A stretch of DNA of 64,000 bases from Sulfitobacter sp. D7 (GCF_003611275.1 NZ_CP020694.1:2170001-2234000), one strand, 5' to 3'; counted from the first letter of the stretch, positions 46,382 through 57,059 are shown. Numbers and translations are program-made. Notes: generated from the letters alone by a model not told the origin.

Positions 46382-47593
46382 ATGCGAACCCTTGTTTCTC
46401 TCGCCGCTCTGGCCCTCGCGCCCGGCATGGCGTTGGCCGAAGCTCATTCTGCAGCGACACCGGTCGAATACGGCCCCCGCCCCGCCTATCTGGTGGATAA
46501 GCTGCCCGAGGGCGACCTGAAGGACAAGCTGGCCTCTTGCATGGGTCAAGACGCCGCCAAGTCCGATTTCTCCATCGGGCACCGGGGCGCGCCGCTGATG
46601 TTTCCCGAACACACCGTGCAATCCAATGTCGCCGCCGCGCGGATGGGCGCGGGCATTCTGGAATGCGACGTGACCTTTACCGCCGATCATGAATTGGTCT
46701 GCCGCCACGCGCAGAACGATCTGCACACCACTACGAACATCCTCGTCTCTGATCTGGCCGAGAAATGCACCACCGGCTTCACCGCCGCGTCGGGCGACAC
46801 GCCAGCCAGCGCCGAATGCCGCACCTCTGACATCACGCTGGCAGAGTTCCGCACCCTGACGCCCAAGATGGACAGTGCCGACAAGACCGCCACCACCGCC
46901 GAAGACTATCAGGGCGGCGTCGCGAACTTCCGCACCGAACTTTACAGCGACAAAGCCGATCTGATGACCCATGCGGAATCGATCGACCTGTTCAAATCCT
47001 TGGGCGCCAAATTCACGCCCGAGCTGAAATCCCCCTCTGTCGAGATGCCCCATGACGGTTTCTCTCAGGAAGACTATGCGCAGAAACTGGTTGATGAATA
47101 TGTCGCTGCGGGCATCCCGGCCTCTGACGTTTGGCCGCAGTCCTTCAACCTTGACGATGTACTCTACTGGGTTGAGAACACGCCCGAATTCGGCAAACAG
47201 GCAGTTTATCTGGTACAATGGTCCGACGGTTTCGATGAGCAAAACGCCGAGACATGGGCCGAGGATTTCGCCGATCTGAAAGCCAAGGGCGTCAACAACC
47301 TCGCCCCATCGCTCAACATGATGCTGACCAACAAAGAGGGCGAAATTGCTGGCTCAGATTACGCCATGGCCGCGAAAGAAGCAGGCCTGACCCTGATCGC
47401 TTGGACGCTGGAGCGTTCCGGCCCGCTGGCCTCCGGTGGCGGTTGGTATTTCCAGTCGGTCAACGATGTTGTGAAAGACGACAGCGACTATCTGGTGGCG
47501 CTGGATGTGCTGGCCCAAGACGTGGGCGTGGCCGGTGTCTTCTCCGATTGGCCCGCAACCGTGACCTATTACGCGAACTGCATGGGCCTCTGA
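46382..47593 (+). CDS. Secreted glycerophosphodiester phosphodiesterase
   Basis: A 403-residue periplasmic GDPD that hydrolyses glycerophosphodiesters to glycerol-3-phosphate and an alcohol. A signal peptide (residues 1-19, M-A-L-A-E) is followed by the TIM barrel with the catalytic HRGAPLMFPEHT, a metal-binding LECDVTFT and the second His in VCRHAQNDL. A helical insert with three cysteines, C-T-T-G and A-E-C-R, may be disulfide-bonded. The last strand holds GVFSDWPATV. A Pho-box-like sequence lies upstream and a terminator downstream. Confidence 0.92.
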   Translation: MRTLVSLAALALAPGMALAEAHSAATPVEYGPRPAYLVDKLPEGDLKDKLASCMGQDAAKSDFSIGHRGAPLMFPEHTVQSNVAAARMGAGILECDVTFTADHELVCRHAQNDLHTTTNILVSDLAEKCTTGFTAASGDTPASAECRTSDITLAEFRTLTPKMDSADKTATTAEDYQGGVANFRTELYSDKADLMTHAESIDLFKSLGAKFTPELKSPSVEMPHDGFSQEDYAQKLVDEYVAAGIPASDVWPQSFNLDDVLYWVENTPEFGKQAVYLVQWSDGFDEQNAETWAEDFADLKAKGVNNLAPSLNMMLTNKEGEIAGSDYAMAAKEAGLTLIAWTLERSGPLASGGGWYFQSVNDVVKDDSDYLVALDVLAQDVGVAGVFSDWPATVTYYANCMGL

Positions 47594-47620
47594 TCCGCGC
47601 CGCGCGTTGGATCACCCTCA

Positions 47621-47648
47621 GGGCCGCCCCATCTCGGGCGGCCCTTTT
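47621..47648 (+). terminator. Intrinsic terminator after the phosphodiesterase gene
   Basis: GGGCCGCCC and GGGCGGCCC form a 9-bp stem with loop CATCTC, followed by TTTT. Confidence 0.9.
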
Positions 47649-47710
47649 CGTTGGCCGGGCTTGCATGGATTTCGCCTTCCTGCGACATTGCGGGAAACAA
47701 GGGGCAAGCC

Positions 47711-48328
47711 ATGGAAACTTGGGCAATTTTTACCGGAGATATCGTGAAATCCTCCGCGATGGGCCGGGCGGAGTTGGATGCTGTTTTCGCACGTCTCGAA
47801 GACGCCGCCGAGGCCCTGACGACATGGCAAGGCCAGTCCAGCCGCATGACCCGCTTTCGCGGTGACGGCTGGCAAATGGCTGTAGCGCCAAAGTTCACCC
47901 TCCGCGCGGCCCTCGTTCTACGCGCCGCCGTGCGCCGCTGCGGCAAGACCGCAGACACCCGTTTTGGCATCGGAATAGGCGAGGCGCATTTCGCAGGCGA
48001 CGACCTCGCTCGTGCCGATGGGGCGGCGCTGGTTCGTTCCGGTCACGCCCTCGACGCCATGCCCCGCGCGCGGCGCATGCATGCCCCGGATGCCACCCTC
48101 GCGTTGCGTGCAGCCCTCCCCCTCGCCGACCGGATCGCAACCGGTTGGACCAAGCGCCAAGCCGATGTCGCCTATTACATGCTGGCCCCTGAGCCGCCCG
48201 TGCAAGCGGAGCTCGCGCAGCGGTTTGGCCTGACGCAGCAGAGTGTTCAGGGCCACGTAGACGCGGCGGGGATAGATGAATTGCGAGAGGTTTGCGACGT
48301 GGTAGAGGAACAAAAAACAACCCAATAA
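47711..48328 (+). CDS. SatD-like protein with a class III cyclase-like core
   Basis: A 205-residue cytosolic protein of the SatD type. The N-terminal FTGDIVKSS (Asp10) and FRGDGWQMAV (Asp52) resemble the two metal-binding aspartates of class III nucleotidyl cyclases and have similar spacing (42 residues); TRFGIGIGEAHFAGDDLA (83-100) resembles the next conserved glycine-rich strand. The Asn and Arg that stabilise the transition state are not recognisable. A C-terminal HTH-like segment (about 166-190) contains QRFGLTQQSVQGHVDAAG. The next gene codes for a DUF3307 membrane protein, a pairing I recall for SatD elsewhere. Nucleotide binding is likely; cyclase activity is a guess. Confidence 0.7.
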   Translation: METWAIFTGDIVKSSAMGRAELDAVFARLEDAAEALTTWQGQSSRMTRFRGDGWQMAVAPKFTLRAALVLRAAVRRCGKTADTRFGIGIGEAHFAGDDLARADGAALVRSGHALDAMPRARRMHAPDATLALRAALPLADRIATGWTKRQADVAYYMLAPEPPVQAELAQRFGLTQQSVQGHVDAAGIDELREVCDVVEEQKTTQ

Positions 48329-48442
48329 AGCTGTTATCAACTATTACAGCCAAATATGCCTGTACACCCTCTTGAGAAAGAGCCTTGCCACAGCCCGCTG
48401 CGGCTTTTCAAATAACAACCACCCCCAACAGCCGGACCCCTT

Positions 48443-49156
48443 ATGACCGAACAGGCCATCGCCACCGCCCTCGCTTGCCTGCTCGCCCATCTGTTGGCGG
48501 ATTTCGTGTTTCAGACCAACGCGATGGTCGCCGCCAAACGCAAACCCCACATACTTCTGCTGCACGGTGTCATCGTCTTTGCCGCGACTGCGCTGGCCCT
48601 CGGGGGCAGCCTCCTCCCAGTTGGCCTTCTCGCCCTCGCCCATGTCGGGATTGATGCGATCAAAACCTACGCCGTTCCAGAGCAGCACCGCGAGCGGCTC
48701 TGGCCCTACCTCACCGATCAAGCGGCCCATCTTGCGACCATCGCGGTCTTCACCCTTTATACTCCAGAGGCTTTTGCCATTGGTCTCTGGGCTGCTCACA
48801 GCACAACGCTCATTCCGCCTGCCTTCTTCCTTGCGGGGCTGATCACCGCCACCCTTGCAGGCGGGCCTGCGGTGGGCGGCTTGATGTTGCCCCACAAAGC
48901 GCAAGCTCAGCCCGACGGCTTGGAGAACGCAGGCAGGGTCATTGGTCTGCTGGAACGCGCGCTTATCTTTCTGATGGTCATGATCGACGAGCCTACGGGC
49001 ATCGGATTTCTCATCGCGGCAAAGTCGATCCTGCGCTTTGACACGGTGAAAAAGAACCAGAAAATAAGCGAATACGTCATCATCGGGACGCTGGCCTCTT
49101 TCGGTTGGGCGCTCATCGTGGCCTTTGCTACGCTGGCGGCAATGAATTCCCTTTGA
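48443..49156 (+). CDS. DUF3307 family membrane protein
   Basis: A 237-residue integral membrane protein. The N-terminus has the DUF3307 signature LLAHLLADFVFQTNAM and a following K-R-K-P-H-I-L-L-L-H-G with His residues at the membrane edge. Hydrophobic helices lie around residues 6-22, 38-60, 85-105, 115-135, 165-185 and 210-232, with H-V-G-I-D-A-I-K between. Function is unknown. It follows the SatD-like gene by 114 bases on the same strand and could be its membrane partner. Confidence 0.83.
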   Translation: MTEQAIATALACLLAHLLADFVFQTNAMVAAKRKPHILLLHGVIVFAATALALGGSLLPVGLLALAHVGIDAIKTYAVPEQHRERLWPYLTDQAAHLATIAVFTLYTPEAFAIGLWAAHSTTLIPPAFFLAGLITATLAGGPAVGGLMLPHKAQAQPDGLENAGRVIGLLERALIFLMVMIDEPTGIGFLIAAKSILRFDTVKKNQKISEYVIIGTLASFGWALIVAFATLAAMNSL

Positions 49157-49210
49157 CGGCTTGAGATCACCGCCCCGCATCCCTATCTTGGCCGCATAGG
49201 AGAATTTGAC

Positions 49211-49573
49211 ATGTTTGGCATTCCCGGCAAGCAAGCCGTCACCATGACCCCCAAAGCCGCTGGCCAGATTGCAAAACTGATGCAATCGGCGGGCCACGCA
49301 GGGCTGCGCATTGGCGTCAAGAAAGGCGGCTGTGCGGGCATGGAATACACCATGGATTACGTCGAAGCGACTGACCCCAACGATGAGGTCGTCGAACAGG
49401 ACGGCGCGCGGGTGATGATCGCCCCGATGGCGCAGATGTTCCTCTTTGGCACCGAAATCGACTATGAGACAACGCTGCTCGAGTCCGGTTTCAAGTTCCG
49501 CAATCCCAATGTGACCGAAGCCTGCGGCTGCGGCGAATCCATCAAGTTCGACGAGAGCTTGGGCGCGAAGTAA
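49211..49573 (+). CDS. A-type iron-sulfur carrier (SufA/ErpA-like)
   Basis: A 120-residue HesB/IscA-family protein that carries Fe-S clusters to apo-enzymes. The three conserved cysteines are Cys41 in KKGGCAGMEY and Cys105 and Cys107 in E-A-C-G-C-G. Fold elements match the family through F-K-F-R-N-P-N-V. It is not next to a suf or isc operon, which argues for an ErpA- or SufA-like stand-alone carrier. AGGAG lies seven bases before the ATG. Confidence 0.92.
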   Translation: MFGIPGKQAVTMTPKAAGQIAKLMQSAGHAGLRIGVKKGGCAGMEYTMDYVEATDPNDEVVEQDGARVMIAPMAQMFLFGTEIDYETTLLESGFKFRNPNVTEACGCGESIKFDESLGAK

Positions 49574-49658
49574 GCGCGCCCGTCAGGCCCACGGCCTTGA
49601 CGAAAGGCTGCGGGCCTGCGAACTGATCTAGCAATATCAACAGATCAGGACGGATACG

Positions 49659-50408
49659 ATGCGCCCCAAAATCGCCGCCGGCAACTGGAAGATGAACGGC
49701 ACCGCCGCCTCTTTGGCAGAGCTTCACAGCCTTGCCACCGGCCTGCCCGAAAACCCGCCGCAGGTCGTGATCTGCCCACCCAGCACATTGTTGTTCCGCG
49801 CCACCGATGCGACCCATGGCAGCCCGATTCAAATCGGCGCGCAGGATTGCCATACCGAAGGTGCAGGTGCCTATACCGGTGACATCTCCGCCACGATGGT
49901 CGCCGACAGCGGCGCCACCCATGTGATCCTCGGCCATTCTGAGCGCCGCGACGCCCACCGGGAAACCGACGCCGACGTGCAGGCCAAGACCTGTGCCGCC
50001 TGGGCCGCTGGTCTCACCGCCATCGTCTGCATTGGCGAGAGCGAGGCCGAGCGGGACGCTGATCAAACGCTCGACGTCATCGGCGGGCAACTCGACGGCT
50101 CCCTCCCCGATGCGGTTGATGCGGAAAATACCGTGATCGCCTATGAGCCGATCTGGGCCATCGGCACCGGTAAAGTGCCCAGCATCGCACAGATCAAAGA
50201 AGTACATGACTTCATCCGCACGCGCTTGATCGATCGTTTCGGTGCAGAGATCGGCGATGCGCTTCCCCTGCTCTACGGCGGCTCGGTCAAGGCCGCTAAT
50301 GCTGTCGAGATTTTCGCGGTGGAAAACGTCGACGGCGCGCTTGTGGGTGGGGCCAGCCTCAAGGCCGAAGACTTCGCGCCCATCGTGGCAGCGCTCGCGC
50401 AGTCCTAA
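49659..50408 (+). CDS. tpiA: Triosephosphate isomerase
   Basis: A 249-residue TIM-barrel enzyme that interconverts dihydroxyacetone phosphate and glyceraldehyde-3-phosphate. The catalytic residues are Lys11 in AAGNWKMNG, the His in VILGHSERR and the Glu in AYEPIWAIGTG; the phosphate loop is L-L-Y-G-G-S-V. The protein is complete and normal in length. Transcription likely ends at the GC hairpin after the stop. Confidence 0.97.
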   Translation: MRPKIAAGNWKMNGTAASLAELHSLATGLPENPPQVVICPPSTLLFRATDATHGSPIQIGAQDCHTEGAGAYTGDISATMVADSGATHVILGHSERRDAHRETDADVQAKTCAAWAAGLTAIVCIGESEAERDADQTLDVIGGQLDGSLPDAVDAENTVIAYEPIWAIGTGKVPSIAQIKEVHDFIRTRLIDRFGAEIGDALPLLYGGSVKAANAVEIFAVENVDGALVGGASLKAEDFAPIVAALAQS

Positions 50409-50415
50409 AACAACC

Positions 50416-50440
50416 GGGGCGGGCAGTGGTGCCCCGCCCC
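50416..50440. terminator. Shared terminator between tpiA and the Lrp gene
   Basis: GGGGCGGG and CCCGCCCC form an 8-bp stem with a 9-base loop between two convergent genes. On the minus strand it is followed by GGTTGTTTTAG, on the plus strand by GCGTTCTT, so it may serve both directions. Confidence 0.65.
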
Positions 50441-50446
50441 GCGTTC

Positions 50447-50908
50447 TTAAAGCGGTAGCATCGTCGTCGACTTGATCTCTTCCATCGACAAAAGCGCCGT
50501 AACGTTGTGCACCTTCACCTCTGAGATCAGCGCCTGATAGAACACGTCATAGGCCCGCGCGTTCTTGACCCGCACCTTCAAAATATAGTCGATATCCCCT
50601 GCCAAACGGTGCGCTTCCTGCACCTCGGGCCGGTCTTTCAATGCCTGCAAAAACGCCGCCTGCCACGCCGCCTCATGCTCTGACGTGCGGATCAGAACGA
50701 AAAAACACGCCTCGAACCCAAGTGCCTCTGAATCAAGCACAACCGTCTGCTGGCCAATCACCCCGGCCTCGCGCAATTTGCGGATCCGATTCCACACAGG
50801 CGTCTTCGAAGAGCCTACTTCGCGAGCGATATCGTCCAGCGATTGGCTCGCATCCCGTTGCAGCTGCGCCAAAATCTTCCGGTCGGTCTCATCAATTCGG
50901 ACAGTCAT
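50447..50908 (-). CDS. Lrp/AsnC family regulator divergent from the sulfur operon
   Basis: A 153-residue Lrp-family protein. The N-terminal HTH (residues 5-55) has DETDRKILAQLQRDASQSLDDIAREVGSS in two pieces, followed by the ligand-binding RAM domain with EVQEAHRLAGDIDYILKVRV. Such proteins bind DNA as octamers and sense amino acids. It is transcribed away from cysG, with overlapping promoters between, so it is the likely regulator of sulfate assimilation here. The ligand is not known; cysteine is a reasonable guess. Confidence 0.9.
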   Translation of the reverse strand: MTVRIDETDRKILAQLQRDASQSLDDIAREVGSSKTPVWNRIRKLREAGVIGQQTVVLDSEALGFEACFFVLIRTSEHEAAWQAAFLQALKDRPEVQEAHRLAGDIDYILKVRVKNARAYDVFYQALISEVKVHNVTALLSMEEIKSTTMLPL

Positions 50909-51004
50909 TCTCTTCTCTCTCGTCCCGGCAGGACGTTCATACTCAACCTACGGCCATAGCGAACACATGTTCTTATCTGCGCCAGCAACTAGCCAATTAT
51001 CGGG

Positions 51005-51033
51005 AATATTTCCTATATAAGAGGTCACGTCAA
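51005..51033. promoter_or_regulatory. Overlapping divergent promoters, Lrp gene and cys operon
   Basis: On the minus strand TTGACG (51028-51033) and AATATT (51005-51010) are 17 bases apart. On the plus strand TATATA (51014-51019) is a good -10 box for cysG but the -35 position is poor, which points to an activator. GGGAATATTTCC, an approximate palindrome, lies between. Confidence 0.5.
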
Positions 51034-51052
51034 ACAGAATACAGGGCGCATC

Positions 51053-52447
51053 ATGGATCACTTTCCCATCTTCCTCGCCACGAGCGAGCAAAAGATCCTC
51101 CTTTCCGGCGGCGGCGAAGCGGCGCTGGCCAAGTTGCGCCTGCTGATGAAGACCAAAGCTGCGCTGCATATCTTTGCGCCCGACCCCGCGCCAGAGCTTG
51201 TCGAATGGCAGGCGGCGGGCAAGCTGACCCTGCACCGCCGCGCCCTCACTGCCACCGACCTGCCCGGTGCACTATTGTTCTACGCAGCCGATGAAGATGA
51301 CGCGCTGGATGCCGAAAACGCGGCCCTTGCCCGTGCCGCTGGCGTGCTGGTCAACATCGTCGACAATCTGCATGATAGCCAGTTCATCACCCCCGCCATC
51401 GTCGACCGTGACCCGGTGACCGTGGCCATCGGCACCGAAGGCGCCGCCCCGGTGCTGGCCCGCGCCATCAAAGCCGACTTGGAAGAGCGTCTGCCCGTCA
51501 CCCTTGGCCCGCTCGCGCGGATCGGCAAAGGCTTTCGCAAGCTGGCCGACGCCCTGCCCATGGGCCGCGCGCGTCGCGACTTCTGGCGTGAGTATTACTT
51601 CTCCACTGGCCCCCGCGCCATGGCCGAAGGCAAGGACACCGTGCGCCCGGCGTTGAAAGACCTGTTGCAGACCCACCTCGCCCGCGAAGCCCGCGACGGC
51701 CATGTGGCTTTCGTTGGCGGCGGCCCCGGCGATCCGGAACTGCTGACCCTCAAAGCTCGCCGCGCGCTGGACGAAGCTGATGTGGTGATCTACGACCGTC
51801 TGATCAGCCCCGAAATCCTCGAACTCGCCCGCCGCGAAGCGCTGATGATCGACGTGGGCAAAGAGGGCTTTGGCCCCTCCACTGCCCAAGATCACATCAA
51901 CGCCCTGCTGGTCGAACACGCCCAGAGCGGCGCACAGGTGGTACGGCTGAAATCCGGCGATGCCACCGTCTTTGGCCGCCTTGACGAAGAGATCGACGCG
52001 GTCGACGCCCATGACATCGGCTGGCACATCGTGCCCGGCATCACCGCCGCCTCTGCCGCTGTGGCGGGCATCGGTCAAAGCCTGACCAAACGCGGCCGCA
52101 ATGCCTCGGTCCGTTTCCTGACCGGGCACGACATGAAAGGTTTCGCCGATCACGACTGGGCCGCCCTTGCGCGCCCGAATGAAGTCGCCGCGATCTACAT
52201 GGGCAAGAAATCCGCCCGCTTTGTCCAAGGCCGCCTGCTGATGCACGGCGCCGACCGCGCCACGCCCGTGACTGTGATCGAAAACGCCTCGCGCGCCGAT
52301 CAGCGGGTGCTGTCCACCACGCTCAACGATCTGCCGCGCGATCTGGCCGATGCCGAAATGACCGGCCCCGCGCTCACCTTCTACGGCCTCGCCCCGCGCG
52401 CCGCCGTCCAAGCTGCCACCCAAACCCCGCTAGAGGAGCTGGCCTGA
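51053..52447 (+). CDS. cysG: Siroheme synthase (trifunctional)
   Basis: A 464-residue CysG that makes siroheme for sulfite reductase. The N-terminal precorrin-2 dehydrogenase/ferrochelatase domain (about residues 1-205) has the NAD loop LLSGGGEAALAKLRLL; the C-terminal uroporphyrinogen-III methyltransferase domain (about 215-460) starts with VAFVGGGPGDPELLT and continues with VVIYDRLIS, LKSGD and VPGITAASA. The first gene of a run with very short gaps through the DUF934 gene. A weak AGGG precedes the ATG. Confidence 0.95.
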   Translation: MDHFPIFLATSEQKILLSGGGEAALAKLRLLMKTKAALHIFAPDPAPELVEWQAAGKLTLHRRALTATDLPGALLFYAADEDDALDAENAALARAAGVLVNIVDNLHDSQFITPAIVDRDPVTVAIGTEGAAPVLARAIKADLEERLPVTLGPLARIGKGFRKLADALPMGRARRDFWREYYFSTGPRAMAEGKDTVRPALKDLLQTHLAREARDGHVAFVGGGPGDPELLTLKARRALDEADVVIYDRLISPEILELARREALMIDVGKEGFGPSTAQDHINALLVEHAQSGAQVVRLKSGDATVFGRLDEEIDAVDAHDIGWHIVPGITAASAAVAGIGQSLTKRGRNASVRFLTGHDMKGFADHDWAALARPNEVAAIYMGKKSARFVQGRLLMHGADRATPVTVIENASRADQRVLSTTLNDLPRDLADAEMTGPALTFYGLAPRAAVQAATQTPLEELA

Positions 52448-52448
52448 T

Positions 52449-52744
52449 ATGCCCAAGCCTTTCACCCCCAAGGTCATCACCGCCAATGCGCTGCTCGAAG
52501 GCGACGTTGTCTACCAAACCGCCACCGGCTGGACCCGCAGCCTTTCCGAGGCCGAAGTGCTGACCGATGAGGCCGACGCCGATCTGCGCCTGATCGACGC
52601 GCTCAGTCAGCAGGATCTGGTCGTCGGCGTCTACCTCGCTGATGTGGCCCCCGAGGCCAGCGGCCCCAAGCCCACACACTTTCGCGAAGAGTTCCGCGCC
52701 AAAGGCCCGTCGAACTACGCCCACGGCAAACAGGAGACCCTGTG

Positions 52745-52745
<1 letters not shown>
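52449..52745 (+). CDS. DUF2849 family protein
   Basis: A 98-residue protein of the DUF2849 family that is regularly found before cysI in alphaproteobacteria. It has a conserved KVITANALLEGDVVYQT start and ends with F-R-E-E-F-R-A-K-G-P-S-N-Y. There is no cofactor motif. Its start is one base after the cysG stop, and its stop overlaps the cysI ATG (TGATG). The context suggests a small accessory protein of sulfite reduction, but no activity is known. Confidence 0.88.
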
Positions 52746-54410
<1,665 letters not shown>

Positions 54411-54421
<11 letters not shown>

Positions 54422-55202
54422 CACCCCTGAACTTCATCCTTTCTCAAATACCGATGCGCCGCCCCCCGAGGGGCTGCGCGCGGTCGAGGAAAAAGTCGCA
54501 CGGCTCAACGCGGACCTGCGCCACCACGGGGCGACGGATGTCATCCGCCGCGCCTATGCCGAGATCGAAAACCTCACCCTCGTCTCAAGCTTTGGCGCGG
54601 AATCGGTGGCGCTCTTGCACCTTGCCTCAATGGTGTCGCGGGATATCCCGGTGCTCTTTATCGACACCGAGATGCTCTTTGCCGAAACGCTCGTCTACCA
54701 GCAGGAGCTGAGCGAGCGGCTGGGCCTGCGCAAGGTCACCACCCTGCGCAGCGAAGAGATCGCAGCACAGGATCCCGATGGCACGCTGCACCAGTATGAC
54801 ACCGACGCCTGCTGCGCATTGCGCAAAACGCGGCCCTTGCAGAACGCGCTGGCGGGGTATGACGGCTGGATCACCGGCCGCAAACGCTTTCAATCCGGCA
54901 GCCGCGCGGCCTTGGAGTTCTTTGAAGTCGAGATCCCCGACGATGGCGCTGCCCCGCGCATCAAGGTGAACCCGCTGGCCTATTGGGCAACCTCGGATGT
55001 GGCCGATTACATCACCGAGAACCGCCTGCCCCGGCATCCGCTGGTGGCCAAGGGCTATCCCTCGATCGGCTGCGCACCCTGCACCTCGCCCGTGGCACCC
55101 GGCGAAGACCCGCGTGCCGGGCGCTGGCGCGATCAGAACAAAGAAGAATGCGGCATCCACTTTGTGAACGGCAAAGTGGTCCGAACAGGAGACAAATCAT
55201 GA
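54411..55202 (+). CDS. cysH: Phosphoadenylyl/adenylyl-sulfate reductase
   Basis: A 263-residue thioredoxin-dependent reductase that makes sulfite from APS or PAPS. It has the Cys-Cys pair in DACCALRK and the C-A-P-C pair in PSIGCAPC, so it binds a [4Fe-4S] cluster and likely prefers APS, as plant-type and many alphaproteobacterial enzymes do. The catalytic Cys is in the C-terminal E-C-G-I-H motif, and SSFGAESVALLH is the nucleotide-binding loop. The start lies ten bases inside cysI. Confidence 0.94.
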
Positions 55203-55627
55203 GCGTACTCGTAACCGACACAGGTTTCACCGCCGACGACTGGACCCATGGCTATTGCGAGGATGGTGCGGCGAATGATTGCCGCGCCGTCGATCTGGCC
55301 TCTGACGCCGATGCCCATGCCCTCTCCCTCGCCCCGGCGCTGGAGATGATCCGCGTCGATTTCCCCTCTTTCGCGGATGGGCGCGGCTTTACCATCGCAC
55401 GTGTCCTGCGCCTGCGGGGCTACACGGGCCGTTTGCGCGCCCGCGGGCATGTGCTGGCCGACCAATACGCCATGGCCCGCCGCGCGGGTTTTGATGAGGT
55501 TGAGATCGACGATGATCTGGCCGCGCGTCAACCTGAGGACCAATGGCTGGCCCGCGCCGATTGGCAGGCCCATGACTATCAGTCCCGCCTTCGCGGAGCC
55601 TCCCCACAGGCAGCGGCGGCCAAATAG
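55199..55627 (+). CDS. DUF934 family protein of the sulfur operon
   Basis: A 142-residue DUF934 protein. The core is VDFPSFADGRGFTIARVLR, RGYTGRLRARG and DQYAMARRAGFDEVE. The family sits next to cysI and cysH in many proteobacteria and is thought to assist sulfite or APS reduction, but no activity is proven. It overlaps the cysH stop by 4 bases. It is the last tightly coupled gene of the operon. Confidence 0.88.
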   Translation: MSVLVTDTGFTADDWTHGYCEDGAANDCRAVDLASDADAHALSLAPALEMIRVDFPSFADGRGFTIARVLRLRGYTGRLRARGHVLADQYAMARRAGFDEVEIDDDLAARQPEDQWLARADWQAHDYQSRLRGASPQAAAAK

Positions 55628-55692
55628 GCCGCTTCATTGCCCTCCCCCATTCCTTGCCATAAGTAGAGGCCGCAAACCGATTTGCGGAAACC

Positions 55693-56544
55693 ATGATGAC
55701 CGAGCAGAGCACAGTGAACCAAACCGCCGCCAAGCCCGTCCCGACGTTGCCCGACGCCCAGACCGTAACCTCTGTCACCCACTGGACGGATCAGCTTTTC
55801 TCGTTCCGGGTATCGCGGCCCGCGTCCTTGCGCTTCCGCTCGGGCGAGTTTGTCATGATCGGCCTGATGGGCGATCCGCACCCCGAGACGGGCAAACAAA
55901 AACCCCTGCTGCGCGCCTATTCCATCGCCTCCCCCGCGTGGGACGATGAGCTGGAGTTCTACTCGATCAAGGTGCAGGATGGCCCGCTGACCTCGAAACT
56001 GCAGCACATCCAGCCCGGCGACCAGATCATCCTGCGGCCCAAGCCCGTGGGCACGCTGGTGCATGACGCGCTGCTGCCGGGCGACCGGTTGTGGATGTTC
56101 GCCACCGGTACGGGCTTTGCCCCCTTTGCCAGCCTGCTGCGCGAGCCTGAGACCTATGAGAAATTCGATGAGGTCATCGTCACCCACACCTGCCGCGATG
56201 TGGCGGAACTGGAATATGGCCGCCAGTTGATCGAAGGGCTGAAGGCCGACGAACTGATGCAAGAGCTGATCGGCCCCGAAAACCTCGCCAAGATCCGCTA
56301 TTACCCGACCACCACCCGCGAAGAGAGCCCCAAGATGGGCCGGATCACGAACCTTTTGCAGGATGGCACGGTGTTCAAAGATCTCGGCGTGCCCCAGATC
56401 AATGCCGCCCACGACCGCGCCATGGTCTGCGGCAGCTTGGGCTTCAACAAGGATATCATGGAGATCCTCGAAGGCTTTGGCCTCACCGAGGGCGCCAATT
56501 CCGACCCCCAGCATTTCGTCGTGGAAAAGGCCTTTGTGGGCTAA
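55693..56544 (+). CDS. fpr: Ferredoxin/flavodoxin-NADP reductase
   Basis: A 283-residue FAD enzyme that moves electrons between NADPH and ferredoxin or flavodoxin. The FAD site is LRAYSIASP, the NADP part starts at MFATGTGFAPFASLL and the C-terminal V-V-E-K-A-F-V-G tail is typical of bacterial subclass I Fpr. It lies 65 bases after the DUF934 gene on the same strand, so it could supply electrons to the ferredoxin-dependent type of sulfite reductase. Two ATG codons (55693, 55696) are possible. Confidence 0.93.
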   Translation: MMTEQSTVNQTAAKPVPTLPDAQTVTSVTHWTDQLFSFRVSRPASLRFRSGEFVMIGLMGDPHPETGKQKPLLRAYSIASPAWDDELEFYSIKVQDGPLTSKLQHIQPGDQIILRPKPVGTLVHDALLPGDRLWMFATGTGFAPFASLLREPETYEKFDEVIVTHTCRDVAELEYGRQLIEGLKADELMQELIGPENLAKIRYYPTTTREESPKMGRITNLLQDGTVFKDLGVPQINAAHDRAMVCGSLGFNKDIMEILEGFGLTEGANSDPQHFVVEKAFVG

Positions 56545-56733
56545 CCCAGGTTAAGCCTTACGAAAGGTCGCAGCGTTACAAGTGAGTCGTCGGCGCTGCT
56601 TTGCCGACGCTCTGGCAGAACCCTGCGCATCCCAAAAACGCCCCCTTCCGCTGCACTGCGGCAGGGGTTAGCTGACGCCTTGCGAGCGCGGGGGACTGCC
56701 GCGCAAAACGCAACCACAGGCGAAAGGCACATC

Positions 56734-56994
56734 ATGACGAGCACTGGGACCCCGACCCCAAAGAAAGTCTCCGATCTGGCAACTGAAAAGGCCGATCTGT
56801 CCAGCACAGCGCTGATTGGTATTTTCGGCAGCGACGCTACGCCCGGCGCGCTGATCCGCGAAGGCGGCGGCAAAATCTCCCGCGTTGAAGTGGGCGACCA
56901 AGTCGCTGGCGGCGTTGTTGCGGCCATTGGGCAAGGCACATTGGTGCTTTCCAGCCGCCGCGGCAACAAAGTGCTGCGCCTGCCGCAGGGCTGA
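56734..56994 (+). CDS. Small GspC/PilP-like domain protein
   Basis: An 86-residue soluble protein. Residues 24-84 (LIGIFGSDATPGALIR, VGDQVAGGVVAAIGQGTLVLSS) look like the small beta domain of GspC/PilP, seen in type II secretion and pilus proteins, but there is no membrane anchor or secretion gene nearby. The first 25 residues are polar. AAAGGCAC lies before the ATG. I am not certain of the family; the glycine spacing is the only support. It may be a stand-alone adaptor. Confidence 0.6.
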   Translation: MTSTGTPTPKKVSDLATEKADLSSTALIGIFGSDATPGALIREGGGKISRVEVGDQVAGGVVAAIGQGTLVLSSRRGNKVLRLPQG

Positions 56995-56999
56995 GCGGC

Positions 57000-57028
57000 T
57001 CAAGGAGGCGCGACACCGCGCCTCTTGA
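57000..57028 (+). terminator. GC-rich hairpin after the small GspC-like gene
   Basis: GAGGCGCG and CGCGCCTC form a stem with loop ACAC, extended by TCAAG / TTGA. There is no T tract, so termination is uncertain. Confidence 0.35.
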
Positions 57029-57059
57029 CCTGCCGCCCGGGGCAGTGCACATCGCGGGC

